Shown here piece by piece: positions 1 through 8,373 of a DNA stretch of 64,000 bases. Location: the NCBI GenBank assembly GCA_016806145.1, contig CP063166.1:2790001-2854000 (forward strand), in the 5' to 3' direction. The DNA comes from Variovorax paradoxus. Lineage in GTDB: Bacteria; Pseudomonadota; Gammaproteobacteria; Burkholderiales; Burkholderiaceae_C. A model generated the notes under the pieces. That model did not search any database and was not told the DNA's origin. It saw only the letters and a program-made list of their open reading frames with translations. Every line of letters starts with the position of its first letter. Position 1 is the stretch's first letter. A program made the position numbers and the translations under genes.

Positions 1-1036
1 CCTCGCCGGCGGGCGCGATGCGGTCGGTGCTCAGGTACTTGTAGATGTATTCGAAGCGCGCGTCGTCGCCCATGTAGACCGCCACGCGGCCGTCCCTGGT
101 CACGGTGCAGGTCGCGCTCTCCTGGCGCTTGCGGCCCAGCGCGGTGCGCTTGACGGGCTTGGCGGCGGGATCGAAGGGGTCGATCTCGACCACCCAGCCG
201 AAGCGGTGCGGCTCGTTGGGATGGCGGCTCAGGTCGAAGCGCTCGTCGAAGCGCCAGTACTCGACCCATTGCGAGCCCGCCACCGTGCCGTAGCGGCGCT
301 GCGCGGGCGTCGCCTCCTTGGCCGCCTCCTTCGGACCGCCGAAGTAGCCGTGGAAGTTCTCCTCGCAGGTGAGATAGGTACCCCAGGGCGTGACGCCCAT
401 CGCGCAGTTGGCGAAGGTGCCGAGCACCTCGGTGCCGGCGGGATCGAGCGCGGTGCGCAGGCGCGGCGAACCCGCGGCCGGGCCAGCGATGCGCATCGGC
501 GTGTTGCCGTGCACGCGGCGGGCATAGGGCGAGGGCAGCACCTGGCGCCAGCCGCCTTCGGGCGTGCGCGCGATCTCGATCACCGACACGCCCATCGCAT
601 GCAGCGACTTGCGCACCTTCTGCGCGTTCCATTCCTTCGCGCCGTCGGCATGCAGCAGCTGCTCGTCGGTGTACTCGTGGTTCATCACGAGCAGCGCGCG
701 CCCGGGCGTGGCGAGCGGAAAGAAATGCATGCCGTCGTGATGCATGCCGGCCTGCAGCGCCTGGTCGGCCGCGCTGTTGCCGCCGTCGGGCGCGAAGGCG
801 GGCATCGGCTGGCCCGCGATGCCAGTGGGCGTGCCCCAGGGGTAGAGCAGCTGCCATTCGTACTCGGGCGGCACCACGACCGCGTCGCGCAGCGAGGCCG
901 GCACGGCCGTGAAGCCCAGCGCTTCCGCGGCTTCGATGGACACCGTGGGCTTGGTGGCCCCGGCGGGGTGCTGGGCCAGCAGCGCCACCACGGCGGCGGT
1001 GCCCGATTGCAGGAAGCGGCGGCGGTCGAGGGACAT
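1..1036 (-). CDS. PhoX/DUF839-family phosphatase, C-terminus beyond window
   Basis: The frame is open from an ATG at 1036 down to the window edge, so about 345 N-terminal residues are present. The N-terminus (MSLDRRRFLQSGTAAVVALL) is a twin-arginine signal, predicting folded export to the periplasm. Downstream come the family-typical stretches GMHHDGMHFFP, VMNHEYTDEQLL, RVHGNTPMRIAG and GVTPWGTYLTCEENFHGYF, the last being the hallmark of DUF839/PhoX proteins. PhoX enzymes are Ca/Fe-dependent alkaline phosphatases releasing phosphate from organic esters. No Pho box is seen in the short gap to the divergent crotonase gene, so phosphate control is not supported here. Other DUF839 members are not proven phosphatases, so substrate is inferred. 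Confidence 0.85.
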   Translation of the reverse strand, partial: MSLDRRRFLQSGTAAVVALLAQHPAGATKPTVSIEAAEALGFTAVPASLRDAVVVPPEYEWQLLYPWGTPTGIAGQPMPAFAPDGGNSAADQALQAGMHHDGMHFFPLATPGRALLVMNHEYTDEQLLHADGAKEWNAQKVRKSLHAMGVSVIEIARTPEGGWRQVLPSPYARRVHGNTPMRIAGPAAGSPRLRTALDPAGTEVLGTFANCAMGVTPWGTYLTCEENFHGYFGGPKEAAKEATPAQRRYGTVAGSQWVEYWRFDERFDLSRHPNEPHRFGWVVEIDPFDPAAKPVKRTALGRKRQESATCTVTRDGRVAVYMGDDARFEYIYKYLSTDRIAPAGE

Positions 1037-1131
1037 GGGCGGCGGTGCGGTGTTGGGTCGGCGACAGCCGCCATCATCGCCGAGCGCCGCGGCGCGCGAT
1101 ACTTTGCCAACGACCCCAGGAGACACACCGC

Positions 1132-1959
1132 ATGACCGAACGCATCGAAACGATCCGCCACCCCGACGGCGTGGTGGAACTGCAGCTGGACCGCGCCGAC
1201 AAGATGAACGCGCTCGACCCCGCGATGTTCGATGCGCTGATCGCCGCCGGCGAAGCGCTGCGCGCCGACGCCACGGTGCGCGCGGTGGTGATCGCAGGTC
1301 GCGGCAAGGCCTTCTGCGCGGGGCTCGACATGGCCTCGTTCCAGCGCATGGAGCAGGGCGCGGCCGGCGAGGTGCTGGGCCAGTCGGCCGATGGCGCCGG
1401 GCTGGTGGCGCGCACGCACGGCCTGGCCAATGCCGCGCAGCAGGTCGCGATGGTGTGGCGCGAGGTGCCGGTGCCGGTGATCGCCGCGGTGCATGGCGTG
1501 GCCTTCGGCGGCGGCCTGCAGGTGGCGCTGGGCGCGGACATCCGCATCGTCGCGCCCGACACCAGGCTGTCGGTGATGGAGATCAAGTGGGGCCTGGTGC
1601 CCGACATGGGCGGCATGGTGCTGATGCGCGAACTCGCGCGCAGCGACGTGGTGCGCGAGCTCACCTACACCGGCCGCGTGTTCTCGGGCGAGGAGGCGCT
1701 GCAGCTGGGCTTCGCCACGCGCCTTGCGGCCGATCCGCTGGCCGAGGCGCTCGCGATGGCGCACGAGATCGCGGGCAAGAGCCCCGACGCGATCCGCGCC
1801 GGCAAGCGGCTGCTCAATGCCTCGCTGGCGCACAGCGCGGCCGAGCTCTTGATCGCCGAGTCGGTGGAACAGCAGGCGCTGATCGGCAGCCCGAACCAGG
1901 TCGAGGCGGTGCGCGCCAACATCGAGCGGCGCGCGCCGCGCTTTACCGCGCCCGGCTGA
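1132..1959 (+). CDS. enoyl-CoA hydratase/isomerase (crotonase) family protein
   Basis: A 275-residue crotonase-fold protein of normal length. The start at 1132 follows an AGGAG ribosome site about 8 bases upstream; a longer reading from 1045 would run into the divergent promoter region. The oxyanion-hole segments are visible: GKAFCAGLDMASF near residue 60 and GVAFGGGLQVALGADIRI near residue 125, followed by MEIKWGLVPDMGGM, the usual helix after the active site. Crotonases act on acyl-CoA thioesters (hydration, isomerisation or hydrolysis), and the sequence does not fix which. It stands alone, divergent from the PhoX-type gene. Confidence 0.85.
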   Translation: MTERIETIRHPDGVVELQLDRADKMNALDPAMFDALIAAGEALRADATVRAVVIAGRGKAFCAGLDMASFQRMEQGAAGEVLGQSADGAGLVARTHGLANAAQQVAMVWREVPVPVIAAVHGVAFGGGLQVALGADIRIVAPDTRLSVMEIKWGLVPDMGGMVLMRELARSDVVRELTYTGRVFSGEEALQLGFATRLAADPLAEALAMAHEIAGKSPDAIRAGKRLLNASLAHSAAELLIAESVEQQALIGSPNQVEAVRANIERRAPRFTAPG

Positions 1960-2316
1960 GCGACCGCGACACCCTCCCGGGGAAATCTCACCGTCACCGC
2001 CCGCGAGGCGGTCCGTTCTCGTCCGCGACGCGTCCCGCGCCGCGGCGCGCGCCTGCGCGTCAGCCCGGCGCCGCCTGCCTGATGGCCGTCACATGTGATC
2101 TTTTTCGCTCAAACGATTAACAAATTGATGCGGATCTGACACAAAGATTTACGTTCATGTAAAATGTAAGTATTCTTTTTGGCGTCCTGAGGCTGTTCAG
2201 GCCACTTGTGTGCAGTAGGTCACGGACTGATGGTCAGTTCACGCCAGTTCCGGGAAATTCTTCGTATCACCTTCATCAACTACTAAAAGAACCTTGCCAA
2301 ACGGCAGCGATCCTGC
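1960..2316. other. 357-base non-coding stretch with AT-rich leader
   Basis: The first 130 bases are GC-rich and show nothing recognisable. From about 2097 the composition becomes markedly AT-rich. There is a possible sigma-70 promoter: CTGACA at 2136-2141, 18 bases, TAAAAT at 2160-2165. It overlaps a small inverted repeat TTTAC-N6-GTAAA (2148-2163). A second short inverted repeat CCTGA-N6-TCAGG lies near 2186-2201. A tiny frame of 18 codons (2230-2286) precedes the next gene. The leader to the start at 2317 would be about 150 bases, long enough for RNA-level regulation, but no known riboswitch is recognised. Confidence 0.45.
2230..2286 (+). CDS. possible leader peptide upstream of 2317 gene
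   Basis: An 18-codon frame (MVSSRQFREILRITFINY) starts at 2230 and stops at 2286, 30 bases before the start of the 104-residue orphan gene. It lies in the long AT-rich leader. It could act as an upstream ORF, but short frames occur by chance and the ribosome site is only moderate. Confidence 0.25.
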   Translation: MVSSRQFREILRITFINY

Positions 2317-2631
2317 ATGTCGACGACCACGTTTTTCTGCAATCTGAACGTCCCCATCCTGGTGGGCGAGGATCGCTACAAGTACGTCCCGATCGTCGGC
2401 GTGTTCCGCACCATCGCGATGGACGACGTCGATGCCTGGGTGATGCATGCCGACGGCCGTCCGCGCAGCGATCGCGAGCTCGCGGCCGAGGTGCTGGTCG
2501 AGATCCGCAAGCCGCTGGGCGCGACCGGGCGCACCGCGCCCCATGCCTTCGACGTGGCCGACATCCTGCAACTCGACCGCGCGGCGGCGATCGTGGTGTC
2601 GACCTACCTGGCCGCCTTGCCGCGCGTCTGA
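2317..2631 (+). CDS. hypothetical protein, 104 aa
   Basis: I do not recognise this family. The 104-residue product is soluble, without signal peptide or membrane segment. It opens with MSTTTFFCNLNVPILVGEDR and has a mixed alpha/beta look with evenly spread acidic and basic residues. Codon use matches neighbouring genes. The frame is preceded by an AT-rich leader with a plausible promoter, which supports expression. The ribosome site is weak. It is convergent with the PLP-enzyme gene, 19 bases away. A regulatory or stress role is possible but nothing in the sequence proves it. Confidence 0.6.
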   Translation: MSTTTFFCNLNVPILVGEDRYKYVPIVGVFRTIAMDDVDAWVMHADGRPRSDRELAAEVLVEIRKPLGATGRTAPHAFDVADILQLDRAAAIVVSTYLAALPRV

Positions 2632-2650
2632 GCGGCCTTCTTCCTCTTCC

Positions 2651-3802
2651 TCAGCGTTTCCCGCGCGCATCCACCGGCCAGATGGCGACCAGCGTGTCGT
2701 CCTCGACCACGTGGTAGACGTCGTGCAGGTTCACCGTCGGATCGCAGTGCGGCGTCACGAACTCGACACGCGCGCCCAGCGCCGGGCGCGCGTCGGCCGG
2801 CACCAAGAGCTTGCCGTGCTCGTCGCCGAAGAAGGCATAGCGGCTGCCCGTGCCGGCGCCGCGCGCCACCAGCGGCACGCCGCTGTCGGTGGCGAAGCAC
2901 TTGCTGCCGCCGTCCACCGTCACCCAGTCGGCCGCCTGCGTGCTGACCACCGCGGTCTGCACGAACAGCGAGACCTCGAATGCCTGGCCGGGCGCGTTGC
3001 CGGCCAGCACCTGCGCGTATTCGGCGTCCATGAACACGTACGAGCCGGCCTGCAACTCGGTGAAGCCGTCGCCCTGCGCATCGAGGTCGTGGGTGCCGGT
3101 GCCGGCGCCGGTCACGATCTCGAAGCGAATCCCCTGGCGCTCGGCCGCGGCCACGATCCGCGCCACCGTCTGGCGCAGGCCCGCGGCCGAGGCGCTGCGG
3201 TGTTCGCGCTCCACGATGTGCTGCAGGTTGCCCGCATAGGCCTGCAGGCCGCGCAGCCGCAGCCGCCGTTCGGCCGCGATCGCCGTGGCCAGTGCCAGCA
3301 CCTGGGCTTCGGTGGCGGCGCCGGTGCGGTTGTAGCCCGCGCCGTAGTCGACCAGCACGTCGAGCGGATGGGGCAGGGCGGCCGCCGCGCGCGCGAGTTC
3401 GGCGGCATTGCGCGGATCGTCGATCACCACCATCAGCCCGCCGGGGCCGGCCTGGCGCGCGAGCTTGAGCACGCGCGCGATCTTGCTCGGCGTGACCGCG
3501 GGCGAGGTCAGCAGCACGCCCGGGATGCCGCCCGCGACCATCACCTCGGCCTCGCCCACCGTCACGCAGCTCACGCCGATGGCGCCGGCCGCGACCTGCA
3601 TGCGCGCGATCGCCACCGACTTGTGCGTCTTCACGTGCGGCCGCAGGCCCACGCCGCGCGAGCGCGCGAAGGCGGCCATGCGCTCGATGTTGCGCGTCAT
3701 CGCGCTCAGGTCGATCAGCAGCGCCGGCGTGTCGAGCTGCTGGCGGCCGCCGGGCACGCCGATCAGCGGTGCATTGACGGGGGAGTGGGTTTCGAGGGAC
3801 AC
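2651..3802 (-). CDS. DSD1/D-threonine-aldolase-like PLP enzyme
   Basis: A 383-residue alanine-racemase-fold protein. The GTG start at 3802 is chosen because it begins a conserved N-terminus (TPALLIDLSAMTRNIERM) and lies behind a purine-rich AGAAAGAGA stretch. The PLP lysine lies in LRPHVKTHKS, the segment typical of D-threonine aldolase and DSD1 D-serine dehydratase proteins. The C-terminal domain carries FVTPHCDPTVNLHDVY, whose His and Cys match the metal site of this family. Such enzymes cleave or dehydrate D-hydroxy amino acids. It is divergent from a LysR regulator, a usual arrangement for a regulator and its target. Exact substrate is undetermined. Confidence 0.82.
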   Translation of the reverse strand: MSLETHSPVNAPLIGVPGGRQQLDTPALLIDLSAMTRNIERMAAFARSRGVGLRPHVKTHKSVAIARMQVAAGAIGVSCVTVGEAEVMVAGGIPGVLLTSPAVTPSKIARVLKLARQAGPGGLMVVIDDPRNAAELARAAAALPHPLDVLVDYGAGYNRTGAATEAQVLALATAIAAERRLRLRGLQAYAGNLQHIVEREHRSASAAGLRQTVARIVAAAERQGIRFEIVTGAGTGTHDLDAQGDGFTELQAGSYVFMDAEYAQVLAGNAPGQAFEVSLFVQTAVVSTQAADWVTVDGGSKCFATDSGVPLVARGAGTGSRYAFFGDEHGKLLVPADARPALGARVEFVTPHCDPTVNLHDVYHVVEDDTLVAIWPVDARGKR

Positions 3803-3864
3803 GGGATGTCTCTTTCTGTGGAGGGTCGATGTGCCGCGCCGGAACACGCGGGCGAATGCCTTGT

Positions 3865-3885
3865 GAAATGATCGCATCGAAATGA
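3865..3885 (+). promoter_or_regulatory. direct repeat in LysR/PLP-enzyme divergent region
   Basis: The 135-base gap between the divergent PLP-enzyme and LysR genes holds two copies of GAAATGA, at 3865-3871 and 3879-3885, 14 bases apart. LysR regulators usually bind between divergent targets, so this may be part of an operator, but no clean T-N11-A palindrome stands out. Weak candidate. Confidence 0.25.
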
Positions 3886-3937
3886 GCGCGCCTTCCATCG
3901 TCCCCACCGATCCCCGAGCCTTCGACGGGCGCGCGCC

Positions 3938-4801
3938 ATGAAGGCGCTCGACATCGAGGCCGTGCAGGCCTTCGTGCTGGTCGCCGACCTGCGCAGCTTC
4001 ACGCGCGCGGCCGAGGCGCTCGACGGCACCCAGTCGGCCGTGAGCCTGCGCATCAAGCGGCTCGAGGATGGGCTGGGCCGCCGGCTGCTCGAACGCACGC
4101 CGCGCAGCGTGCGGCTGTCGGCCGAGGGCGATGCCTTCCTGCCCTTCGCGCGCAACCTGCTGGCCGCGCACAGCGGCGCGCTCGATGCCTTCGCGGCGCC
4201 GCGCCGCAGGCTGGTGGTGGGCCTGAGCCACCACATCGTCGGCGCCGAGCTGCCGCTGCTGCTGCGCCGCGTGAAGCAGGCCGAGCCCGGCGTGGTGATG
4301 GAGGTGCGCATCTCGACCTCGCGCGAACTGCTCGATGCCTTCGACCGCGGCGCGCTCGATGCCGTGCTGGTGCTGCGCCACGACAGCCGCCGGCTCGACG
4401 GCGAGGTGCTGTTCGAGGAGCCCTTCGGCTGGATGGCCGCGCCCGACTTCATCCACCGCTCGGGCGAACCGCTGCCGCTGGCGACGCAGGCCGAGCCCTG
4501 CAGCGTGCGGCAGATGGCCATCACGGCGCTGGCGCAGGGCGGCGTGTCCTGGTCCGAGGTGTTCGTGGGCGGCGGCATCCTCACGGTGGGCGCGGCCGTC
4601 TCGGCCGGGCTTGCGGTGGCCGCGCTCGGGCGCCGCGTGGCGCCGGCCGGCACGATCGAGATCGGCCCGGTGCTGGGCCTGCCGCCGCTGCCCGAGCGCG
4701 ACGTGGTGCTGCATGCGGGCGTGTCCGACGCGCCCGCGCGGCGCGCCCTGAAGTCGCTGTCGGATGCGATGCGCGCGACGGCCGGCGGCTTCAGGCGCTG
4801 A
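3938..4801 (+). CDS. LysR-family transcriptional regulator
   Basis: A 287-residue LysR-type regulator. The N-terminal winged helix-turn-helix covers about residues 5-65 and includes SFTRAAEALDGTQSAVSLRI and the linker helix start LLERTPRSVRLSAEGDAF. The rest is the periplasmic-binding-like effector domain beginning LVVGLSHHIVGAELPLLL. Divergent from the D-threonine-aldolase-like gene, which it may control with a D-amino acid or breakdown product as co-inducer (inference). Its last 11 bases overlap the end of a small membrane ORF on the other strand. Confidence 0.9.
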   Translation: MKALDIEAVQAFVLVADLRSFTRAAEALDGTQSAVSLRIKRLEDGLGRRLLERTPRSVRLSAEGDAFLPFARNLLAAHSGALDAFAAPRRRLVVGLSHHIVGAELPLLLRRVKQAEPGVVMEVRISTSRELLDAFDRGALDAVLVLRHDSRRLDGEVLFEEPFGWMAAPDFIHRSGEPLPLATQAEPCSVRQMAITALAQGGVSWSEVFVGGGILTVGAAVSAGLAVAALGRRVAPAGTIEIGPVLGLPPLPERDVVLHAGVSDAPARRALKSLSDAMRATAGGFRR

Positions 4802-4907
4802 ACGCGCGCAGGGCGATGGCCGCCACGGCGGTGGCCATCGCCAGCACGGCGGCGCTCGAAAGCACGGCCAGCAGATGGCCCGCGAGCAGGTCGAAGGCGG
4901 TGCTCAT
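4791..4907 (-). CDS. small single-span membrane protein, 38 aa
   Basis: This 38-codon frame starts at an ATG at 4907 whose ATGA overlaps the stop of the DUF4865 gene, an arrangement suggesting translational coupling. The product is almost all hydrophobic (LLAVLSSAAVLAMATAVAAI), consistent with one transmembrane helix. Its end overlaps the LysR gene by 11 bases on the other strand. It is short, so it could be a chance frame, but the overlap and the membrane-like composition favour a real gene. Confidence 0.5.
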   Translation of the reverse strand: MSTAFDLLAGHLLAVLSSAAVLAMATAVAAIALRAFSA

Positions 4908-5461
4908 GGCAGCGCCGCCAGGCCCGGCTTCGCGAGGTGCAGCACCTCGTAGATCGCTTCGCCGTCGGCCGGCTCGGGCGCGTCGGTCAGCAGCGTGAAG
5001 CGCACGATGCGCCAGGCGGCCAGGTCGAGCGCGCTCCAGGTCGCGACCACGCCGGCTTCCGGCTCGCGGGCCTGCGCGGCGAGCACCGCCGCGCGGTCGG
5101 CATCGGCGTCGAGCGTCTGTTCGCTGCGTCGCAGCCAGGCCGCGCGTTCGGTGCGAGCCGCGCCGGCGCGTGCATCGAGCGGCAGCCAGCTCTCCACGCT
5201 CGGCCGTCCGAAGCTGTCGATCACGTTCTGGAAGCGCTCGGTCATCAGGAACGAGGTCGCGGCCGCCGGTTCGCGCCACAGGTAGACCGAGGCGTAGAGG
5301 TTGCCGACGGCACGATGCCGTCCGCGCTCCTGCGAGACGAAGGCCTTGAACACCAGGCCCTCGGTGTCGTCCCACAGCGGCCCGCGCTGCGCCGCGCGGC
5401 GGCGGATGGCTTCCATGTCGTGGCCGGCCGGCAGCCGGTGCGAATACTGCATCGCGAACAT
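4904..5461 (-). CDS. DUF4865 family protein
   Basis: A 185-residue protein whose start MFAMQYSHRLPAGHDMEAIR matches the opening of DUF4865 proteins, as does LWDDTEGLVFKAFV. The ATG at 5461 has an AAGGAG site with good spacing. A longer frame from 5563 lacks one, so the shorter start is preferred. The family function is unknown; members resemble small monooxygenase-like or EthD-like folds and often sit near LysR regulators. No signal peptide. It is coupled by ATGA to the small membrane ORF downstream. Confidence 0.8.
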   Translation of the reverse strand: MFAMQYSHRLPAGHDMEAIRRRAAQRGPLWDDTEGLVFKAFVSQERGRHRAVGNLYASVYLWREPAAATSFLMTERFQNVIDSFGRPSVESWLPLDARAGAARTERAAWLRRSEQTLDADADRAAVLAAQAREPEAGVVATWSALDLAAWRIVRFTLLTDAPEPADGEAIYEVLHLAKPGLAALP

Positions 5462-5588
5462 CGTGTCGCTCCTTGCATGCTTTGTTGAAGATGCAGCAAG
5501 CTTGCGATGCCGGGCGGGCCGGTTGAAGGGGCCGAGCGATATAGCTGTGATGTGGCGGCGCAATGGCCGCGGGATGGCTGCGTGGCGG

Positions 5589-6293
5589 CTACGCCCGGCG
5601 CTTCGCGGCCTTCGGCGCCTGCGCGCGCAGTCCCTCGACCAGCAGGCGCCCCGTGGTCTGCAGGTGCTCCACGATCAGCGCCTGCGCGGCCTGCACGTCC
5701 TTGCCGAGCACCGCGTCGACCAGCGCCTGGTGCTCGCCGCGCACGTCGCGCTGGTCGCCGCCCAGTGGTGCCGACAGCTGCCGATAGCGCTCGCTCTGCT
5801 GGTAGAGCATCAGGTGCATGCGCAGCAGCCAGCCGTTGGGGCAGCCGCTCACCAGCGCATGGTGGAACTCGGCATGGGCCGTGGTCCAGTCCTCGCTCAG
5901 CAAGGTTCGCGGCAGCTCGTGTTGCAGCTCGGCCAGCCGCGACAGCCGGTGGTGGGCCGACACCACGCGGCCTTCCCATTCGAGGCCGCCGTGGCGGATC
6001 GCCTCGGCCAGGCACAGCTTCTCGATCTCGATGCGTGCCTGCACCAGGTCCTCGAGCTCGGGCTCGGAGATCGGGCTGACCCGGAAGCCGCGCGCGGGCT
6101 CCGACACCACCAGCGATTCGGCCTCGAGCATCGCCAGCCCCTCGCGCACCGCGCCCGCGCTCACGTCGAGCTCCTCGGCCAGCGCGGCGATGTTGAGCTT
6201 GGCGTCGGGCAGCAGGCGGCCGCCGACGATGGCGGCGCGCAGGTGGGTGAACACCAGCCGGGTCTGGCTCATGCCCTTGGTCTTCTCGTTCAT
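5589..6293 (-). CDS. GntR-family regulator with FCD domain
   Basis: A 234-residue FadR-subfamily regulator. Residues about 10-75 form the winged helix (FTHLRAAIVGGRLLPDAKLN, then ELDVSAGAVREGLAML), and an all-helical FCD ligand domain follows, with metal-binding histidines likely in WTTAHAEFHHALV and the C-terminal GEHQALVDAVLG. Divergent from the VOC dioxygenase and hydrolase genes, which it probably represses until a pathway intermediate appears (inference from position). A perfect AT palindrome in the shared gap is a good operator candidate. Confidence 0.9.
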   Translation of the reverse strand: MNEKTKGMSQTRLVFTHLRAAIVGGRLLPDAKLNIAALAEELDVSAGAVREGLAMLEAESLVVSEPARGFRVSPISEPELEDLVQARIEIEKLCLAEAIRHGGLEWEGRVVSAHHRLSRLAELQHELPRTLLSEDWTTAHAEFHHALVSGCPNGWLLRMHLMLYQQSERYRQLSAPLGGDQRDVRGEHQALVDAVLGKDVQAAQALIVEHLQTTGRLLVEGLRAQAPKAAKRRA

Positions 6294-6366
6294 CGCGTCC
6301 TTTCGCGCCGTGGCGTTGCGTTGGCCCGGATCATACTTGGCAGGCTTCTAAATCTATGATTCAATA

Positions 6367-6380
6367 AATAATATATTATT
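6367..6380. promoter_or_regulatory. 14-bp AT palindrome, candidate GntR operator
   Basis: AATAATATATTATT is a perfect 14-base palindrome in the 133-base gap between the divergent GntR/FCD gene and the VOC dioxygenase gene. The surrounding 40 bases are AT-rich and include possible -10 elements for either direction. FCD regulators bind short palindromes close to the promoter of the adjacent operon, so this is the natural operator candidate. Confidence 0.5.
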
Positions 6381-6426
6381 CGAACGAAAAACCACGGATC
6401 CACCCGCCCACTGGAGACACGCCGCC

Positions 6427-7437
6427 ATGACAGACACCCCGCTTCGCACCGTCAAGAACCCGCCGCGCGCCGCGCTGCAGGCCGTGCATTCGCTCGACCG
6501 CTTCGTGTTCACCGTGCCCGACCTCGCCGAGGCCGAGCGCTTCTATGCCGCCTTCGGCCTCGATCCGCGCCGCGATGGCGGCCGGCTCGACCTCCACACC
6601 GTCGGCCATCCGCAGGCCTGGGGTTCGCTGTACGAAGCGCCGGGCCAGCCCAAGAAGCTGCAGTACCTGCGCTTCGCCTGCTTCGCGGAAGACTTCGACG
6701 CCATCGCCGCGCGTGCCCAACAGCTCGGCCTGCCGCGCTGCGAGGCCCATCCGCTGAGCGCGGGGCAGGGCGGCGAGGCCGGCCTCTGGCTGCTGCATCC
6801 CGACGGCTTTCCGGTGCAGGTCGCGGTGGCCGCCAAGAGCTCGCCCGAGGCCGCGAGCGAACGGGTGCTCGCGCCGCGTCCGCCGCCGGGCGTGGGCGCT
6901 TCGCTGAACCGTGCGCGCATCCCGAAGGTGCAGCCGCGCCGGCTCTCGCACGTGCTGCTGTTCAGCGCCAAGGTGCCGGAAGCGGTGCGCTTCTTCGAGG
7001 AGGCGCTGGGCCTGCGCGTCTCCGACCGCTCGGGCGACCTGATCGTCTTCATGCACGGCGTGCACGGCAGCGACCACCACCTGATCGCGATGGCCAAGTC
7101 GGGCGGGCCCGGCCTGCATCACCTGAGCTGGGACGTGGCCGACATCGACGAGGTCGGCCGCGGCATGGAGCAGATGCTGGCCGCCGGCCATGTGCGTGGC
7201 TGGGGCGTGGGGCGCCACGTGCTGGGCTCGAACTACTTCCACTACGTGCGCGACCCGTGGGGCAGCTACTCCGAGTATTCGTACGACATCGACTTCGTGC
7301 CCGGCGACTTCGACTGGCCCGCCGCCGACCATCCGCCCGAAGACTCCTTCTATGCCTGGGGCCCGCGCGTGCCCGAGGACTTCGTCACCAACTTCGAGAT
7401 CGAGCCGGCGCCGCCGGCCGCCGATCCAGCCGCCTGA
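6427..7437 (+). CDS. VOC-family extradiol-type dioxygenase
   Basis: A 336-residue protein with two tandem vicinal-oxygen-chelate modules, the layout of type I extradiol ring-cleavage dioxygenases. Module 1 opens LDRFVFTVPDLAEAERFY; module 2 opens RRLSHVLLFSAKVPEAVRFF. Metal-ligand candidates are the histidine in RLSHVLLF, the histidine in GGPGLHHLSWDV and the glutamate in GSYSEYSYDID, which follow the H-H-E order. These support Fe(II) or Mn(II) binding. With the downstream FAH-fold hydrolase it forms a two-step ring-cleavage unit for an aromatic meta-pathway; the substrate is not determined. Start has a GAGACA site 8 bases upstream. Confidence 0.82.
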   Translation: MTDTPLRTVKNPPRAALQAVHSLDRFVFTVPDLAEAERFYAAFGLDPRRDGGRLDLHTVGHPQAWGSLYEAPGQPKKLQYLRFACFAEDFDAIAARAQQLGLPRCEAHPLSAGQGGEAGLWLLHPDGFPVQVAVAAKSSPEAASERVLAPRPPPGVGASLNRARIPKVQPRRLSHVLLFSAKVPEAVRFFEEALGLRVSDRSGDLIVFMHGVHGSDHHLIAMAKSGGPGLHHLSWDVADIDEVGRGMEQMLAAGHVRGWGVGRHVLGSNYFHYVRDPWGSYSEYSYDIDFVPGDFDWPAADHPPEDSFYAWGPRVPEDFVTNFEIEPAPPAADPAA

Positions 7438-7483
7438 TCCTTTCGCCTTCCCTTTCCTCTTTCACCCACCACAAGGAACTCCC

Positions 7484-8338
7484 ATGCGCCTCCTGGCCTT
7501 TCAAAGCAGCGGCAAGCCCGCCCTCGGTCTTCGTCTTGGCGACGAAGTCGTGAACCTCAGCGCCGAAGGCCTGCCCGCCACGCTCGACGAGCTGCTGCGC
7601 GCCGGCCCCGAGGGCCTGGCCGCCGCGCGCCGCGCCGGCGAGACCGCGCGCAGCCGGCTGCCGCTGGCCGGCCTCGACTGGCTGCCGCCCGTGCAGTCGC
7701 CCGCCAAGGCGATCGCGGTCGGCCTCAACTACATCGACCATGCGGCCGAGAGCAAGTTCGACCCGCCGACCTACCCGGTGCTGTTCCACCGCTTCGCCTC
7801 CTCGTGGGTGGGCCACGGCAAGGCGCTCGAGCGCCCGCACGTCTCGACCCAGTTCGACTACGAGGGCGAACTGGTCATCGTGATCGGCAAGGCCGGCCGC
7901 TACATCGCCAAGGACCAGGCGCTCGACCACGTGGCGGGCTACTCGGTGTTCAACGACGGCTCGATCCGCGACTACCAGTTCAAGTCGGCGCAGTGGATGA
8001 TGGGCAAGAACTTCGACCGCTCGGGCTCGTTCGGCCCCGAGTTCGTGACCGCCGACGAGCTGCCCGCGGGCGCCGCCGGCCTCAGGCTGCAGACCCGGCT
8101 CAACGGCCAGGTGCTGCAGGACGCCAACACGCGCGACATGATCTTCGACGTGGCGACCCTGGTGTCGGTGTGCTCCGAGCCCTTCGCGCTGCAGCCCGGC
8201 GACATCATCATCGCGGGCACGCCCTCGGGCGTGGGCCTGGCGCGCAAGCCGCAGGTGTTCATGAAGGCCGGCGACGTCTGCGAGGTCGAGATCGAGGGCG
8301 TGGGCCTGCTGTCGAACCCGGTGGTCGACGGGGCCTGA
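7484..8338 (+). CDS. fumarylacetoacetate hydrolase family protein
   Basis: A 284-residue FAH-fold protein starting at 7484 behind an AAGGAA site. Family landmarks are AIAVGLNYIDHAAES, FDYEGELVIVIGKAGRYI with metal-binding acidic residues, YSVFNDGSIRDYQ and IIAGTPSGVGLARKP. Members hydrolyse, decarboxylate or isomerise beta-diketo or oxo-dienoate products of aromatic ring cleavage, using Mg or Mn. It lies 46 bases after the VOC dioxygenase, so the pair likely acts in sequence and shares the GntR-controlled promoter. Confidence 0.88.
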   Translation: MRLLAFQSSGKPALGLRLGDEVVNLSAEGLPATLDELLRAGPEGLAAARRAGETARSRLPLAGLDWLPPVQSPAKAIAVGLNYIDHAAESKFDPPTYPVLFHRFASSWVGHGKALERPHVSTQFDYEGELVIVIGKAGRYIAKDQALDHVAGYSVFNDGSIRDYQFKSAQWMMGKNFDRSGSFGPEFVTADELPAGAAGLRLQTRLNGQVLQDANTRDMIFDVATLVSVCSEPFALQPGDIIIAGTPSGVGLARKPQVFMKAGDVCEVEIEGVGLLSNPVVDGA

Positions 8339-8373
8339 AGCCTCCCGGGCGTTCAGATGCATTGGTCATAGCC

